From positions 19,428-83,427 of the forward strand of contig CAJUBQ010000010.1 of assembly GCA_910584595.1 (NCBI GenBank): DNA of 64,000 nucleotides, in the 5' to 3' direction. The notes beneath the pieces are model-generated. The model was not told the DNA's origin and did not search any database. It saw only the letters and a list, made by a program, of their open reading frames with translations. Of the stretch, positions 18,332-29,200 are shown piece by piece. How positions within the stretch are numbered: position 1 is the stretch's first letter; each line of letters starts with the position of its first letter. The stretch is from an uncultured Eubacterium sp. Its GTDB lineage: Bacteria; Bacillota; Clostridia; Lachnospirales; Lachnospiraceae. The position numbers were made by a program, and so were the translations under genes.

Positions 18332-19546
18332 TTATTCTTCTGAATTCTCCGCATTTGACGTATCTTCTGCATCCGTACTGTCTGCATTTGACGTATCATC
18401 TGTGCCTGTACTGCCTGTATCTGACGTATCGTCTGTGCCCGTACCGTCTGCATTTGATGTATCGTCTGTGCCTGTACCTGACGTATCGTCTGTCGAAGTG
18501 GTTGTTTCTTCTGCTTTTGCAGTATAAAGTTCATCAAAATTAACTTTTTTCCACTCGTTTTCGTTAATCTTCCAATCACTGGATTCTTTATAGCTTTCAA
18601 CCGTCTCTGAATATTTATCATTACGGCGCTGGGTCAGAATGGATTCTTTTTTTGTTTTTGCAGCTTCTTTGTCATCTGTGGAATCCATGCGGATGACATA
18701 ATAGCCATTGCTTGTTTCAATTACGGTATCTGACAGCTTGCCTTCTTTGAGCTTGTCCGCCGCTTTCAGCACTTCTATATCCATGCTTGTCGTATTGTCG
18801 TCTTCATTCAGATCTCCGTCTCCATAAGAACAGGTCTGTATTGTGTATTCTTTGTCTTTTGCGGCTTTTTCCATATCTTCGCCGGCGCTTTCCAGAAATT
18901 GCTCAGCAGTTTCTTTGTTGTCTTTTCCTGCCTCTGCACTGTCGTCTGCAGCTGTATCATCTGTTGCTGTATCCGACGCGGCTGTTTTGTCAAAGCGGAC
19001 ATAGCTGAATGTTTTTTGTGCACACTCTTCATCCGAAACATTTGTATCGATTTCTTCCTGAATGGCTGTGCGCATTTTTGACTGAATTTTATTCAGCCGA
19101 AGCATTTCTTCTACAATTTCCTGCGTTGCGCCCATTTTATTCATCGCTTCTGCACTATTGTCTGCCAGAAACTTAGATGCAGCCTGTGTAATCGCCGTTT
19201 TTTCTTCCTCTGTCAGCTCTATCTGATAGTCCGCGGCATGCGCATCCATCAGATAGCACTCACGAATATTTTCCATAACACTGTCTTTTACCGAATCTGT
19301 CATCGTTGTGCCATCTCCGGAATCAGAATTCCACATATCTTCTCCATAATAAGAAAGAAAATACAGGTCTGTCTGCGCCGCCTGATACTGAGCCATAAAG
19401 TTGGCAACACCCATAGAAATCTCCCTGCCGTCTAAAGTGGCTGCCACCGCCTGCGCATTTACTTTACTGCCGCCACAACCTGTTACTGTAAAAGATGTAA
19501 GCATTGCCGCCGCAAGCAGCATTGCCGCAATTTTTTTGAATTTCAT
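18332..19546 (-). CDS. PrsA/SurA-like foldase lipoprotein with acidic repeat tail
   Basis: 404 residues from MKFKKIAAMLLAAAML, chosen because GGAGG lies upstream and a lipoprotein signal follows at once (lipobox TVTGC, acylated Cys at about 24). The N-terminal half is SurA_N-like. The region about 200-300 looks like a parvulin domain (ETSNGYYVIRMDS resembles the family end), so a peptidyl-prolyl isomerase chaperone on the outer membrane face of the cell membrane is likely. The last about 50 residues are a Thr/Ser/Asp repeat built on TDDTS units, probably a flexible, possibly wall-associated tail. Confidence 0.78.
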   Translation of the reverse strand: MKFKKIAAMLLAAAMLTSFTVTGCGGSKVNAQAVAATLDGREISMGVANFMAQYQAAQTDLYFLSYYGEDMWNSDSGDGTTMTDSVKDSVMENIRECYLMDAHAADYQIELTEEEKTAITQAASKFLADNSAEAMNKMGATQEIVEEMLRLNKIQSKMRTAIQEEIDTNVSDEECAQKTFSYVRFDKTAASDTATDDTAADDSAEAGKDNKETAEQFLESAGEDMEKAAKDKEYTIQTCSYGDGDLNEDDNTTSMDIEVLKAADKLKEGKLSDTVIETSNGYYVIRMDSTDDKEAAKTKKESILTQRRNDKYSETVESYKESSDWKINENEWKKVNFDELYTAKAEETTTSTDDTSGTGTDDTSNADGTGTDDTSDTGSTGTDDTSNADSTDAEDTSNAENSEE

Positions 19547-19647
19547 AAATAGACTGCCTCCTAAATATTTAAAATTTTGCAATTATCTGCGGTATTCATT
19601 CACTGGTCTATTATAGTGCAAATATCCGCTGTCTGCAAGAAGTTTCA

Positions 19648-22600
19648 TTATTTTTTCACATAACCCATTGCCTCCGTCAGCTCTGTCAGCAACGCTAACG
19701 GCTGTACTTTTTTTGCATCACGGCTGTTTTGCATCATATTGTATGTGAAGGCGGGATTTTTGCCAACTGCTGTAAATGTAAGCCTGCCATCATATTGTTT
19801 GACGAAATCCGGTATTTTCGACGTATCAATCTCAGCATATTCGTGCATCGTCATCCGCAGCATTTTTCCTTTTTGCGTGATTTCTTTGATATATACCCGA
19901 TGCGCCTTTGCTTTTACCTGTGCGATCTTGAGTAAATTACATACAGACGCCGGCGGATCTCCAAAACGGTCTAATAGTTCTTCCATCATCTCTTCTGCTT
20001 CTTCCTGCGTCTCTATCCCTGCTACACGCTTATATATATCTAACTTCTGATACTCATTCGGGATATAAGACGGCGGAATATATGCATCGATATCGATATC
20101 AATCGATGTCTCAAAGTCCTCTGCAGCGTTCTCTCCTTTGGCCTGCTTCACTGCATCGCCCAGCATCTTACAATACAGATCATAACCGACTGCCTCCATA
20201 TGACCGCTCTGCTGCGCTCCGAGAAGATTTCCTGCACCACGGATTTCCAAATCACGCATAGCGATTTTAAATCCGCTTCCCAGATCGGTAAACTCCTTGA
20301 TCGCCGCCAGACGCTTTTCTGCCACTTCTTTGAGCATTTTATCACGCCGATACATTAAAAATGCATATGCCGTCCGGTTTGAACGCCCGACTCTGCCGCG
20401 AAGCTGATACAGCTGCGACAGTCCCATATTATCTGCATCCTGAATAATCATTGTATTGACGTTGGAAATATCTAATCCTGTTTCAATAATTGTTGTAGAT
20501 ACTAATACATCAATTTCTCCATTGATAAACTGATACATAATATTTTCCAGCTCACGTTCCTTCATCTGCCCGTGTGCGATCGCGGTTACTGCATCCGGCA
20601 CAAGACTCTGTACTTTTGCCGCCACATCCTGAATCTGATTGACTCTGTTAAACACATAGTAAACCTGTCCTCCTCTGGCAAGCTCCCGTACAATCGCTTC
20701 ACGCACCATTTCTTCATTATATTCCAGGACATATGTCTGTATCGGCACACGGTCAACCGGAGGCTCTTCCAGCACACTCATATCCCGGATCCCTATCAGG
20801 CTCATATGCAAAGTCCTCGGAATCGGCGTAGCTGTCAGTGTCAGCACATCTACGTTTGTTTTCAGCTTTTTTATTTTTTCTTTGTGGGTCACCCCAAACC
20901 GCTGTTCTTCATCCACGATTAAAAGTCCCAAATCTTTATATTGCACATCTTTAGACAATACCCGGTGTGTACCGACAATAATATCGGTCGTCCCTTGTTT
21001 TACCCCCTGTATCGTCTTCTTTTGCTGGGCCGGCGTACGAAATCTGCATAACAGACCGATTGTAATCGGAAAATCCTGCATACGCTGCACAAAGTTGTTA
21101 TAAACCTGCTGTGCCAGAATCGTTGTCGGAGCCAGATACACTACCTGTTTGCTTTCCTGTACCGCTTTAAAAGCTGCACGTATGGCAATCTCTGTCTTGC
21201 CATATCCGACGTCGCCGCAAATGAGCCGGTCCATAATCTTTGTGCTTTCCATATCCCGCTTTGTCGCTTCAATCGCCATCGTCTGATCTTCAGTCTCCTC
21301 AAACGGGAACATTTCTTCAAATTCTCTCTGCCAGACAGTATCCGGCCCATAGACATATCCTTTCTGATCTTCTCTGGCAGCATAAAGCTGTACAAGTTCT
21401 CCGGCAATCTCCTTTACCGCGCTTCTTACTTTTGTTTTTGTTTTCTTCCATTCCAGACTTCCAAGAGAATTCAGCTTTGGTTTACGCTCACCTGCGCCGG
21501 CATATTTTTGTATCATGTCCAGCTGCGTCGCCAGTATATACAGCACACCGCCTTTATCATATTCAATCTTAATATAATCTTTTGTAGTTCCCTCTACTTC
21601 AATTTTTTCGATTCCCTGATAGATGCCTAATCCATGATTTTCATGCACAATATAATCTCCGACACTCAAATCGGTAAAACTGGCAACCTTTTCTCCATTT
21701 TTGGCCGGACGGCGTTTCTTCTTCTTTTTCTCCGCTCCAAAAATATCACTTTCAGATATCACTACAAATTTTAACATCGGATATTCATATCCACGCTTTA
21801 CTTTTCCATAAAGCGCCATCACTTCCCCCGGCTTTACGATATGGTCATAATCTTCAGTATAAAATGCATTTAATCCTTCATCTACCAGATCCTGTGTCAG
21901 CCTTTGCGCTCTTGTTCTCGATCCAGATAATAAAATCACCTTATAATTTTTCTTTTTGTATTGATGCAAATCCTTTACTAACAGTTCAAAACTGTTATTA
22001 TAAGGGTTTACGGAGCGGGTCTGCAGCGGATAAACTTTTTCAACTGCCAATTCCGGCATTTTTAATTCCAACGTCGCCAATGCGATCGTATGCATCCGCT
22101 CTAACTTAGCAAAAATTTCTTTCCCACGGTAGAAAGCATCTGTCTGCCCCGGTAAAACATATCCTTTCTCCAAACGCTGCCGCATACTTTCCATATATTC
22201 GGTTTCTACTGCCGCACTTTGCTCCGCCACACGAACAGGTTCATCTAATGCCACAATTGTTTGCTCCAATTGAAAATAATCCAACAGACAAACGGTCTGT
22301 TCTGTAAAATAAGCCAAATATTCGTCTAATTTTGCACTGCTTCCCATCTCCTGCAGCTCTTCTATCAATGCATCTACCGTACTTTTTAAACGATATGCTT
22401 CTTCTGTCTTTCTCTCTTTCCGCAGCCTGGAGGTCACTTGCTCCTCTTCTTCCCGCAGCCTTAGTATCCCTTCCTGTATCTGTTCAGGATCCAGCAGACA
22501 TTCGTTTGCCGGATAGATCTGTATCTGTTCCAGATTTTCTATAGACCGCTGACTGGACGCCTCATAATTTCGGATGGAATCAATCTCATCGCCCCAAAGC

Positions 22601-23181
22601 TCAATCCGATACGGATTTTCTTCTGTCAACACAAAAATATCTAAAATACCGCCACGAACCGCAAACTGTCCAGGCGCTTCCGCCTGATAATTTCTTTCAT
22701 AGCCCATAACGGCCAGTTCTTTTTGCATTGCGTTCATATTCATCGTACCGCCGGTTTTTAATGTAATAATTTTTGATTGAAAACCGGACGGCAGCGGCAT
22801 TCGGTTCATCAGTGCATCAAAAGTAGTGACGACCGTACATTTCTGCCCGCCTGCCAGCATTTTCAGCGCTTGAATCCGCTCTTTTGCCAATTCATTCCCA
22901 CGAATATCTGACTGATAAAATAAAAGATCCTTTGCAGGAAAAAAACAGACATTCTTATCAAAAAAACGATATTCCTCACAAAATTCCCTGGCCCGCTGCT
23001 CTGTGAACGTCACAATCAGCCTGCTGTATATATTCCCGCTCAGGCAATGAATAAAATGCAGCTTTTGCGGATCAATACAACCTGTGATTTCCAAAATGCC
23101 AGTCCCCGCTTTTTGAGAGAGCCGGGTACGGATCTCCTGATATTCTGTCATAGCCAAAAGCGGCTCTGTAAATGCATTCAT
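19648..23181 (-). CDS. mfd: Transcription-repair coupling factor
   Basis: An 1177-residue protein that removes stalled RNA polymerase and recruits UvrA. The order of domains matches Mfd: a UvrB-like N-terminal module (residues about 1-350), a CarD-type RNA-polymerase interaction domain (YIVHENHGLGIYQGIEKIEV, about 515-570), a RecG-like helicase with GDVGYGKTEIAIRAAF, DEEQ and TATPIPRTLHMS, and a C-terminal TRCF domain. Length is typical. It lies directly after pth, as in Bacillus and many Clostridia. Confidence 0.97.
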   Translation of the reverse strand: MNAFTEPLLAMTEYQEIRTRLSQKAGTGILEITGCIDPQKLHFIHCLSGNIYSRLIVTFTEQRAREFCEEYRFFDKNVCFFPAKDLLFYQSDIRGNELAKERIQALKMLAGGQKCTVVTTFDALMNRMPLPSGFQSKIITLKTGGTMNMNAMQKELAVMGYERNYQAEAPGQFAVRGGILDIFVLTEENPYRIELWGDEIDSIRNYEASSQRSIENLEQIQIYPANECLLDPEQIQEGILRLREEEEQVTSRLRKERKTEEAYRLKSTVDALIEELQEMGSSAKLDEYLAYFTEQTVCLLDYFQLEQTIVALDEPVRVAEQSAAVETEYMESMRQRLEKGYVLPGQTDAFYRGKEIFAKLERMHTIALATLELKMPELAVEKVYPLQTRSVNPYNNSFELLVKDLHQYKKKNYKVILLSGSRTRAQRLTQDLVDEGLNAFYTEDYDHIVKPGEVMALYGKVKRGYEYPMLKFVVISESDIFGAEKKKKKRRPAKNGEKVASFTDLSVGDYIVHENHGLGIYQGIEKIEVEGTTKDYIKIEYDKGGVLYILATQLDMIQKYAGAGERKPKLNSLGSLEWKKTKTKVRSAVKEIAGELVQLYAAREDQKGYVYGPDTVWQREFEEMFPFEETEDQTMAIEATKRDMESTKIMDRLICGDVGYGKTEIAIRAAFKAVQESKQVVYLAPTTILAQQVYNNFVQRMQDFPITIGLLCRFRTPAQQKKTIQGVKQGTTDIIVGTHRVLSKDVQYKDLGLLIVDEEQRFGVTHKEKIKKLKTNVDVLTLTATPIPRTLHMSLIGIRDMSVLEEPPVDRVPIQTYVLEYNEEMVREAIVRELARGGQVYYVFNRVNQIQDVAAKVQSLVPDAVTAIAHGQMKERELENIMYQFINGEIDVLVSTTIIETGLDISNVNTMIIQDADNMGLSQLYQLRGRVGRSNRTAYAFLMYRRDKMLKEVAEKRLAAIKEFTDLGSGFKIAMRDLEIRGAGNLLGAQQSGHMEAVGYDLYCKMLGDAVKQAKGENAAEDFETSIDIDIDAYIPPSYIPNEYQKLDIYKRVAGIETQEEAEEMMEELLDRFGDPPASVCNLLKIAQVKAKAHRVYIKEITQKGKMLRMTMHEYAEIDTSKIPDFVKQYDGRLTFTAVGKNPAFTYNMMQNSRDAKKVQPLALLTELTEAMGYVKK

Positions 23182-23224
23182 ATTTTCTTCCCTCTATACA
23201 CTCCAAATTATGACAAAAATAAAT

Positions 23225-23797
23225 TTACTTTTTCTTTTTATTATAACAATTCATTGCATGCGCCACATCACCTGCTGCAATCATAGAAACGGCCTCCACG
23301 GCATCTTTCATTGCCTCTTGCACCGCTTCTCTTTCCTCCTTTGGAAACCGGCTTAATACGTGATCTGCAAGATCCCACCCTTCCGGTTTTACGCCAACGC
23401 CAATTTTTATTCTTGCAAACTCCTGTGTACCGGCATGTGCAATAATGCTCTTTATTCCATTATGCCCTCCGGCGCTGCCTTTTTGCCGAATTCTGAGATT
23501 ACCGGGTTCTAAACTGATATCATCATAAATGACGAGCAGCTCTGACGAAGGATCCAGTTTATAAAAATGCAGCGCTGCACCAACCGCCTCTCCGCTGTTG
23601 TTCATATAAGTCTGTGGTTTCATAAGCAACACCTTCTGTCCGCCTATCACCCCAATGCCGCAGACAGACCGGAACTTCGCATCATTCATCGAAATATGGT
23701 ATTTATCTGCTATTTCATCAATCGTATCAAATCCAACATTATGCCTGGTTCTCTCATACTGACCGGTTGGATTTCCAAGTCCTGCTATGATATACAT
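23225..23797 (-). CDS. pth: Peptidyl-tRNA hydrolase
   Basis: 190 residues from MYIIAGLGNPTGQYERTRHN, with the catalytic His in TRHNVGF, Asn in MNNSGEA and Asp in VIYDDISLEPG. It recycles peptidyl-tRNAs released from stalled ribosomes. The start is placed here because it matches the family N-terminus and has GAGGAA upstream. The open frame extends 35 codons further upstream with a basic, non-conserved sequence that is unlikely to be translated. Confidence 0.95.
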   Translation of the reverse strand: MYIIAGLGNPTGQYERTRHNVGFDTIDEIADKYHISMNDAKFRSVCGIGVIGGQKVLLMKPQTYMNNSGEAVGAALHFYKLDPSSELLVIYDDISLEPGNLRIRQKGSAGGHNGIKSIIAHAGTQEFARIKIGVGVKPEGWDLADHVLSRFPKEEREAVQEAMKDAVEAVSMIAAGDVAHAMNCYNKKKK

Positions 23798-23957
23798 AAC
23801 TGCTTCTTCCTCGCTTTTTTCTCTATTACTGAATGTTCGCCTTACAAATTGTATCAGCCGACGCATACGAAACATCCTCCTTCTTCCATCTGGAACAGCC
23901 ATTAGTATATCATTATATTTCTAAAAAGAAAAGCAAAAAACCTATCTTTAACTATTT

Positions 23958-23987
23958 CTTGCACTCTGTCTTTAAATATGCTATAGT
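23958..23987 (+). promoter_or_regulatory. Sigma-A promoter of thiT
   Basis: TTGCAC, a 17-nt spacer and TATAGT on the plus strand, just before a strong leader hairpin. Positions are read by eye and may be off by a base or two. Confidence 0.6.
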
Positions 23988-24035
23988 CTGTACGGATGTA
24001 ACAGTTCAGATAACCCATGGAACTGTTATGTACAG
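23988..24035 (+). promoter_or_regulatory. Strong 5' leader hairpin before thiT, no known riboswitch recognised
   Basis: CTGTAC pairs with GTACAG and, inside it, TAACAGTTC with GAACTGTTA around a 12-nt loop. It begins at about the predicted transcription start. The TPP (THI-box) consensus pieces CTGAGA and ACC-TGA were looked for and not found. It may be an mRNA-stabilising 5' hairpin or a protein-binding site. Confidence 0.4.
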
Positions 24036-24074
24036 ATTCATTTATAAATACACTAGCAAAGCGAGGGATAAAAA

Positions 24075-24782
24075 ATGTCTCAATTTTTCACTACACCTAC
24101 GCAGGACGCATGGGGAGTTGATGCGACAACACTGACGCTTGCCGGATTTTTAGCAGTTGCTGTCATCATCGCAGCGCTTATTGCCGCTGCGCTTCTGTTT
24201 CGCCCTAAGCAAGAACGCTCCAAAAGCATTACGACAAAACAGCTCGTATTTTCATCTGCTGCAATGGCATTAGGCACAGTCGCCTCGATGATTAAATTTG
24301 CAGATCTTCCGATGGGCGGCTCGATTACTTTATTCAGCATGTTATTTATCACATTAATCGGATACTGGTATGGCCCGAAAATCGGTGTGACAACTGCTGT
24401 TGCTTATGGACTGCTGCAATTTATTTTACAGCCCATTTTTTATACGCTGCCACAGGTGATTGTAGATTATCCTCTGGCTTTTGGCGCACTCGGCATTTCC
24501 GGTTTTTTCTGCAAAAAGAAAAACGGATTGCTTATCGGTTATCTGGCCGCCGTAATTGGAAGATATTTCTTTGCATTCTGGTCCGGCATGATCTTTTTTG
24601 GTTCCTATGCAGCCGATTATCATATGAGTGTACCGTTATATTCACTCGCATACAATGGCATGTACTTAGTGCCGGAAGCTGTGCTTACGATCGCAGTATT
24701 ATCTTTGTCACCGGTAAAAAGCGCACTGGCGCGCATGAAACAATTTGCAGCTGAATCACGCAGCAGACAAACGGCGATTTAA
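24075..24782 (+). CDS. thiT: Thiamine-specific ECF transporter S component
   Basis: A 235-residue membrane protein. The conserved ThiT segments are present in order: PMGGSITLFSMLFI, GPKIGVTTAVAYGLLQ, DYPLAFGALGISGFF, SGMIFFGSYA and YSLAYNGMYLVPEAVL. ThiT binds thiamine and works with a shared EcfAAT energising module, which is not in this window. An N-terminal extra helix of about 45 residues precedes the usual start. GAGGGA lies upstream of the ATG. Confidence 0.9.
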   Translation: MSQFFTTPTQDAWGVDATTLTLAGFLAVAVIIAALIAAALLFRPKQERSKSITTKQLVFSSAAMALGTVASMIKFADLPMGGSITLFSMLFITLIGYWYGPKIGVTTAVAYGLLQFILQPIFYTLPQVIVDYPLAFGALGISGFFCKKKNGLLIGYLAAVIGRYFFAFWSGMIFFGSYAADYHMSVPLYSLAYNGMYLVPEAVLTIAVLSLSPVKSALARMKQFAAESRSRQTAI

Positions 24783-24794
24783 GCGTACAAAATT

Positions 24795-24816
24795 CCCCCG
24801 CAAATATCCGCGGGGG
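24795..24816. terminator. Bidirectional terminator between thiT and the next gene
   Basis: CCCCCGC pairs with GCGGGGG around an 8-nt loop, flanked by A/T-rich short tracts. The two neighbouring genes converge on it. Confidence 0.7.
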
Positions 24817-24855
24817 AAATCCATTCTGTTTCTTCTATATTTATTCCATCATGCA

Positions 24856-26289
24856 TCAATAAGTCAAATTATGAACATAGCTGATATAACTGCTGTGATC
24901 TCCGTTGATTAATATTCCAATGTTCTGCTTGTTGTGGAACCATTTGCCACTGTGTGTCTCTGACCCGACAACCATATAAAAATCCCCCTGTGCCGTAACA
25001 GAAGTCTCGTCGTCCACCTGAATATAATCTTTATTTCCACCATTATTTCGAAAGCAGATATACCCCTTCTTCTTACCGGAGTGGATTTCATAAAATACGC
25101 TTGCTGCCGGTGCATAGCTTATCATACTGCACTGATAGCTTGCAGCTTCTTCTCCCGAAAAGGACGCCTCAATCTCAGGCGTCAGTTCCGGCAGATGGTA
25201 TGCCGTCGGATCCGAAGAAAAACGTACGACCTGATTGTCTTTGATGAGTCCTCTTTTTACAAAACTGTCAAAATAAGTCTGTTTTTCATCCATTGTCATC
25301 TTATAATTGTATATAACCTCACCGAACATCGATGCCAGGTCTTCATTCGCATATGACTGTGCATATTCTTTTGCATTTCCGAGAAGAGAATAATGATAGC
25401 ACAGCGCCGTATAGATGCGGTACTGATAATCCATCATACTGTTAATCGCAGCTTCTACCGCCGTCTCTCCCTCTATGCCATTTCCGGTATTGCCTGAGAG
25501 TCCTGCCGCCAGCAGCTTATCTTTTAATACCGTAATCTCAGAAGGCTCTACAAAACTGTTATTTTGAATATCGCCGCCTTCCACCAGCTGACTGTAAATA
25601 TCTGCAATCTCTGAATCTGACATTGTGCCGACCGTCCGGTCTGATAAGTCCAAAACATAATGACTAAGCCCTTCCTGCACATCTTTTTCCGCTTCTTCTT
25701 CGGTCTGTCCAACAACACTGAAATAGTACGAATACAACTGCATTTTCAGTTCAGCCTGATTTTTCGCATATGCAATCACCATATTGCGCCGGATATCTCC
25801 GTTATTATCTCCGCTGTTGTTTAAAGAAAACAGCCGCGGAGCAAAAATACTAAATATAACGACACATGCTACAATCACAACTCCAATCGCAAAATTACGT
25901 GGCGTAAAGATCTGAAACTTTTCCTTTTCAGTACCGTCTGCACTGCTTTGCGTTCTTTTCGCCGGCTTCTCACTTTTTCTGTGCGCCTTCTTTTCCCGTT
26001 TTTCTTTTCTGTCCTTTTTACCAGTTTGAGCGCCCGTTTCAGAAAACGACGCTCCTGTCACTCCGGCCGCCTTTTCCAATTTTACTACAAATTTTCTGCC
26101 ATAAGGTGATCGGAACGTCTCCGGATGCGCCTTAATCGAAGCAAGAATTTTTTTCGCCTGCTGCGGATCATCCACATTATATTTGTCCACAATTCCTTTA
26201 ATTCTTTTCAAATCTGCAGCAGCTTCGCGATATTCCTGTTCTGTCTCAAATTCAAGATCTCCTAATTTATATTTCTTTTCCTGTGCCAT
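24856..26289 (-). CDS. Membrane-anchored protein of unknown function
   Basis: A 477-residue protein I do not recognise. The cytoplasmic N-terminal part (1-130) starts with a short folded-looking segment (KKYKLGDLEFETEQEYREA) and continues into a very basic linker (about 88-115, KKDRKEKREKKAHRKSEK). One membrane helix lies at about 132-152 (FAIGVVIVACVVIFSIFA), and about 320 residues would be outside the cell. The extracellular part shows no catalytic motif. Its start is 7 bases after the stop of the REC-GGDEF-EAL gene, so the two may be co-transcribed, which could link it to c-di-GMP control (inference). Confidence 0.75.
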   Translation of the reverse strand: MAQEKKYKLGDLEFETEQEYREAAADLKRIKGIVDKYNVDDPQQAKKILASIKAHPETFRSPYGRKFVVKLEKAAGVTGASFSETGAQTGKKDRKEKREKKAHRKSEKPAKRTQSSADGTEKEKFQIFTPRNFAIGVVIVACVVIFSIFAPRLFSLNNSGDNNGDIRRNMVIAYAKNQAELKMQLYSYYFSVVGQTEEEAEKDVQEGLSHYVLDLSDRTVGTMSDSEIADIYSQLVEGGDIQNNSFVEPSEITVLKDKLLAAGLSGNTGNGIEGETAVEAAINSMMDYQYRIYTALCYHYSLLGNAKEYAQSYANEDLASMFGEVIYNYKMTMDEKQTYFDSFVKRGLIKDNQVVRFSSDPTAYHLPELTPEIEASFSGEEAASYQCSMISYAPAASVFYEIHSGKKKGYICFRNNGGNKDYIQVDDETSVTAQGDFYMVVGSETHSGKWFHNKQNIGILINGDHSSYISYVHNLTY

Positions 26290-26296
26290 AAATCAA

Positions 26297-29200
26297 TCAA
26301 TTCCCTTCATAAATATACCACTGATTTTTCCCTCTGCATTTCGCTTTATGTAAAGCATCGTCCGCATGTTCCATCAGTTCCATAAACGATTCCTGCCCAC
26401 TCCCGGCAGTCGTGACTGCGATTCCGACAGAAAATTCCAATTCGATTTCATTTTGAATCATCAGATGCATCTCCCGCAGCAAATTCGTACATTTTTGTTC
26501 GATAAACTCCCGCGACGGCACATCCATAACAAATACAATAAATTCATCTCCTCCATAACGGGCCAGAATATCACTTTTACGAAAACAGCTGCGCAGCCCG
26601 TCGGCAAATTTCTGAATCCCCTTGTCTCCTGCCTCTTGCCCAAAACAATCATTGATCTGTTTAAAATTATCAATATCAATAAGCAAAAGCGCCTGAAGCC
26701 CTTCTTTTTGCTGCAACACGTCATGAATCATCCTGCCCGCCGTATTTCGGTTGTAAAGCCCGGTCAGATAATCATGCTGCTCCTGCGTATCTGTCTGCTG
26801 CACATTTTGCAAGACTTCACCCACACGTTTCTGCGATTCCAGCACATTACAGACTCTCCGTATAACTACTTCCGGTATAAACGGTTTTACAACATAATCA
26901 TTTGCTCCCATAGACAACGCATTAATCTGCTGCTGTCTGGAATCGTCTGCAGTAATAATAATCACCGGTATATGCGCAATCGAAAGATCTTCTCTTTTTC
27001 GCCGCAAAAATTCTCTGCCATCCATAACCGGCATTCTGACATCCAGCAATATCAAATCAATATGCGCACTGTTTTGCTTTGCGATTTCCAAAGCTTCTTT
27101 CCCATCCGCTGCTTCTAGTATGTTATACTCGCTTTCAAACATAATACGCAAAATCTGACGGTTCATAACCATATCATCCACAATTAAAATCGTTTCTACT
27201 TTACTTTCAGAAGAAAGAATTGCTTTGCGGTATTTTCGCAGTTCCCGTTCAATCTCCTTTTGATCTGTAATATCTGTCATGGTGGCAAATATCACGCTCC
27301 GTTTTCCAACCGAACGGACATATTTGAGGCTCATCTCAATCCACTTTTCTGTACCTTTTTCATTTGTATAGCTGAATTCACACCGCGCCGTCCTTTTCGA
27401 TGCGGATACCGTCTCAAAAGCCGCAAATACCGCCCCGCGGCAAGACTCATCCACAGCATTTTGGATGCCGTTTCCGATCTGGTCCAAATCACTGTATCCA
27501 AACAAATCATAATAAGCGTTATTGACACGTATCGTATCGATTATTTTTTCTACAGGCACATACTCATAAATCGCAACTGCCTGCAGCATATTGCTAAATA
27601 ACAATTCCATCTGAGAAGACATATCCCAGAGCTGATCCGCATGGTCCTGTCTGCCGTCTGCCGCTTCTTTATGAAACGCAAAGCGGTCAAACGCCAGCCG
27701 TTCATATTCAGCTACCGGCATCGGTTTTGCAAAATAATATCCCTGCACAAATTCACAGCCGATACTCCGCAAAAAAGCGACCTGTGATTCTTTTTCCACA
27801 CCTTCTGCAATCACAGGCATATCCAGCCATTTTGCCATCCGCACAACCGAAGCTAAAATATTTTCCCCTCGTCCCGGCACTTCCGAATCCGATAAAAACT
27901 TCATATCAATCTTTAGTATATCCACGACAATATCTTTTAACGTATTTAACGACGAATATCCGCTGCCAAAGTCATCCATCAAAATGCAAAACCCATACTC
28001 CTGAAGCTTTGCCATTGTTTTTTTTATTCTTTCCGGATTACTCGTATAAGCGCTTTCTGTCAGCTCAAGCTGAAGCAGCCCCGGTTCGATCTGATACCGC
28101 TGTACAAGCTCCAGAATCACATCTGCAAGCTTATGATTATACAGGCTGACTCTGGATATATTGACAGAAACCGGAAACGGACTCTTTCCCTCATCCAGCC
28201 ATTTACGAATCATCCGGCAAGTATGTTCCCATACATAATAATCCAGCTTGACAATAAACCCATTACGCTCAAATACAGGAATAAACTCACCGGGCGGCAC
28301 CATCCCGTTTCCCGGCGCCATCCAGCGCACAAGCACCTCACCGCCGTTAATCATATTTGTATGCAGATCATATTTAGGCTGGATATACAATACAAACTGC
28401 TCACTGGCCAGAGCATTTTTCATCGTATTGATAATCTTTTGCTCCTTTATAAGCTGCTCGCTCATAGAAGCCTCATAAAAGGAATAGTTTCTTATGTAAT
28501 TACCTTTGCATTGTTTTGCCGCAAGATTTGCCCTGTCACTAATCGTAACAATCTGCTCACTGAAATCCCGGGCTATACAGATTCCGAATACAGGCACAAG
28601 AACATGTTCCATCTGATACTGGTTCATATTCTCCCGTATTCTTTCAATCACCTGCACTACCGACTGTTTATCTTTAAACGGCATGCAAAAACAGAATACA
28701 TCTGCCCGGTATCTGCCATAAGTAAAATACTCAAATTCATCCGCAAGACATGCAAGCTGGTCTGCAATATACTGCAACAGACGGTCTGCTTCATCCATTC
28801 CATAAAACTGATTCACCAGATGGAACTGATAAATGTCAAAATGAATAAATGCAAAATCTTTCCCGGGATTATGGCACAGCATCTCCTTTGTCCTGCGCAA
28901 AAACATCTGCTTATTATAAATTCCTGTCAGTTCGTCATATTCATGAATCTGATGCATCTGCTTAAATTTACGCAGTTCTTTTCGTTCTATGACATTTTTA
29001 ACACGAAATCGTATGACAGCCGGATCATACGGCCTTTGGATCATCTCCCAAACACCCATCCGCAAGCTCTCCGACTCACTTTCCCTATCGTCAGCATCAG
29101 TTGACACAATGATAGGAATCTTACTAATCTGTGCGTCTTTTCGCCATCGCATTAATACTTCATATCCGTCCAGCCGTTCGCAATCGGCCAAATCTAAAAT

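Noticed and set aside
23902..24074. TPP riboswitch before thiT
   Set aside because: The THI-box consensus elements are missing and the leader is only about 85 nt long.
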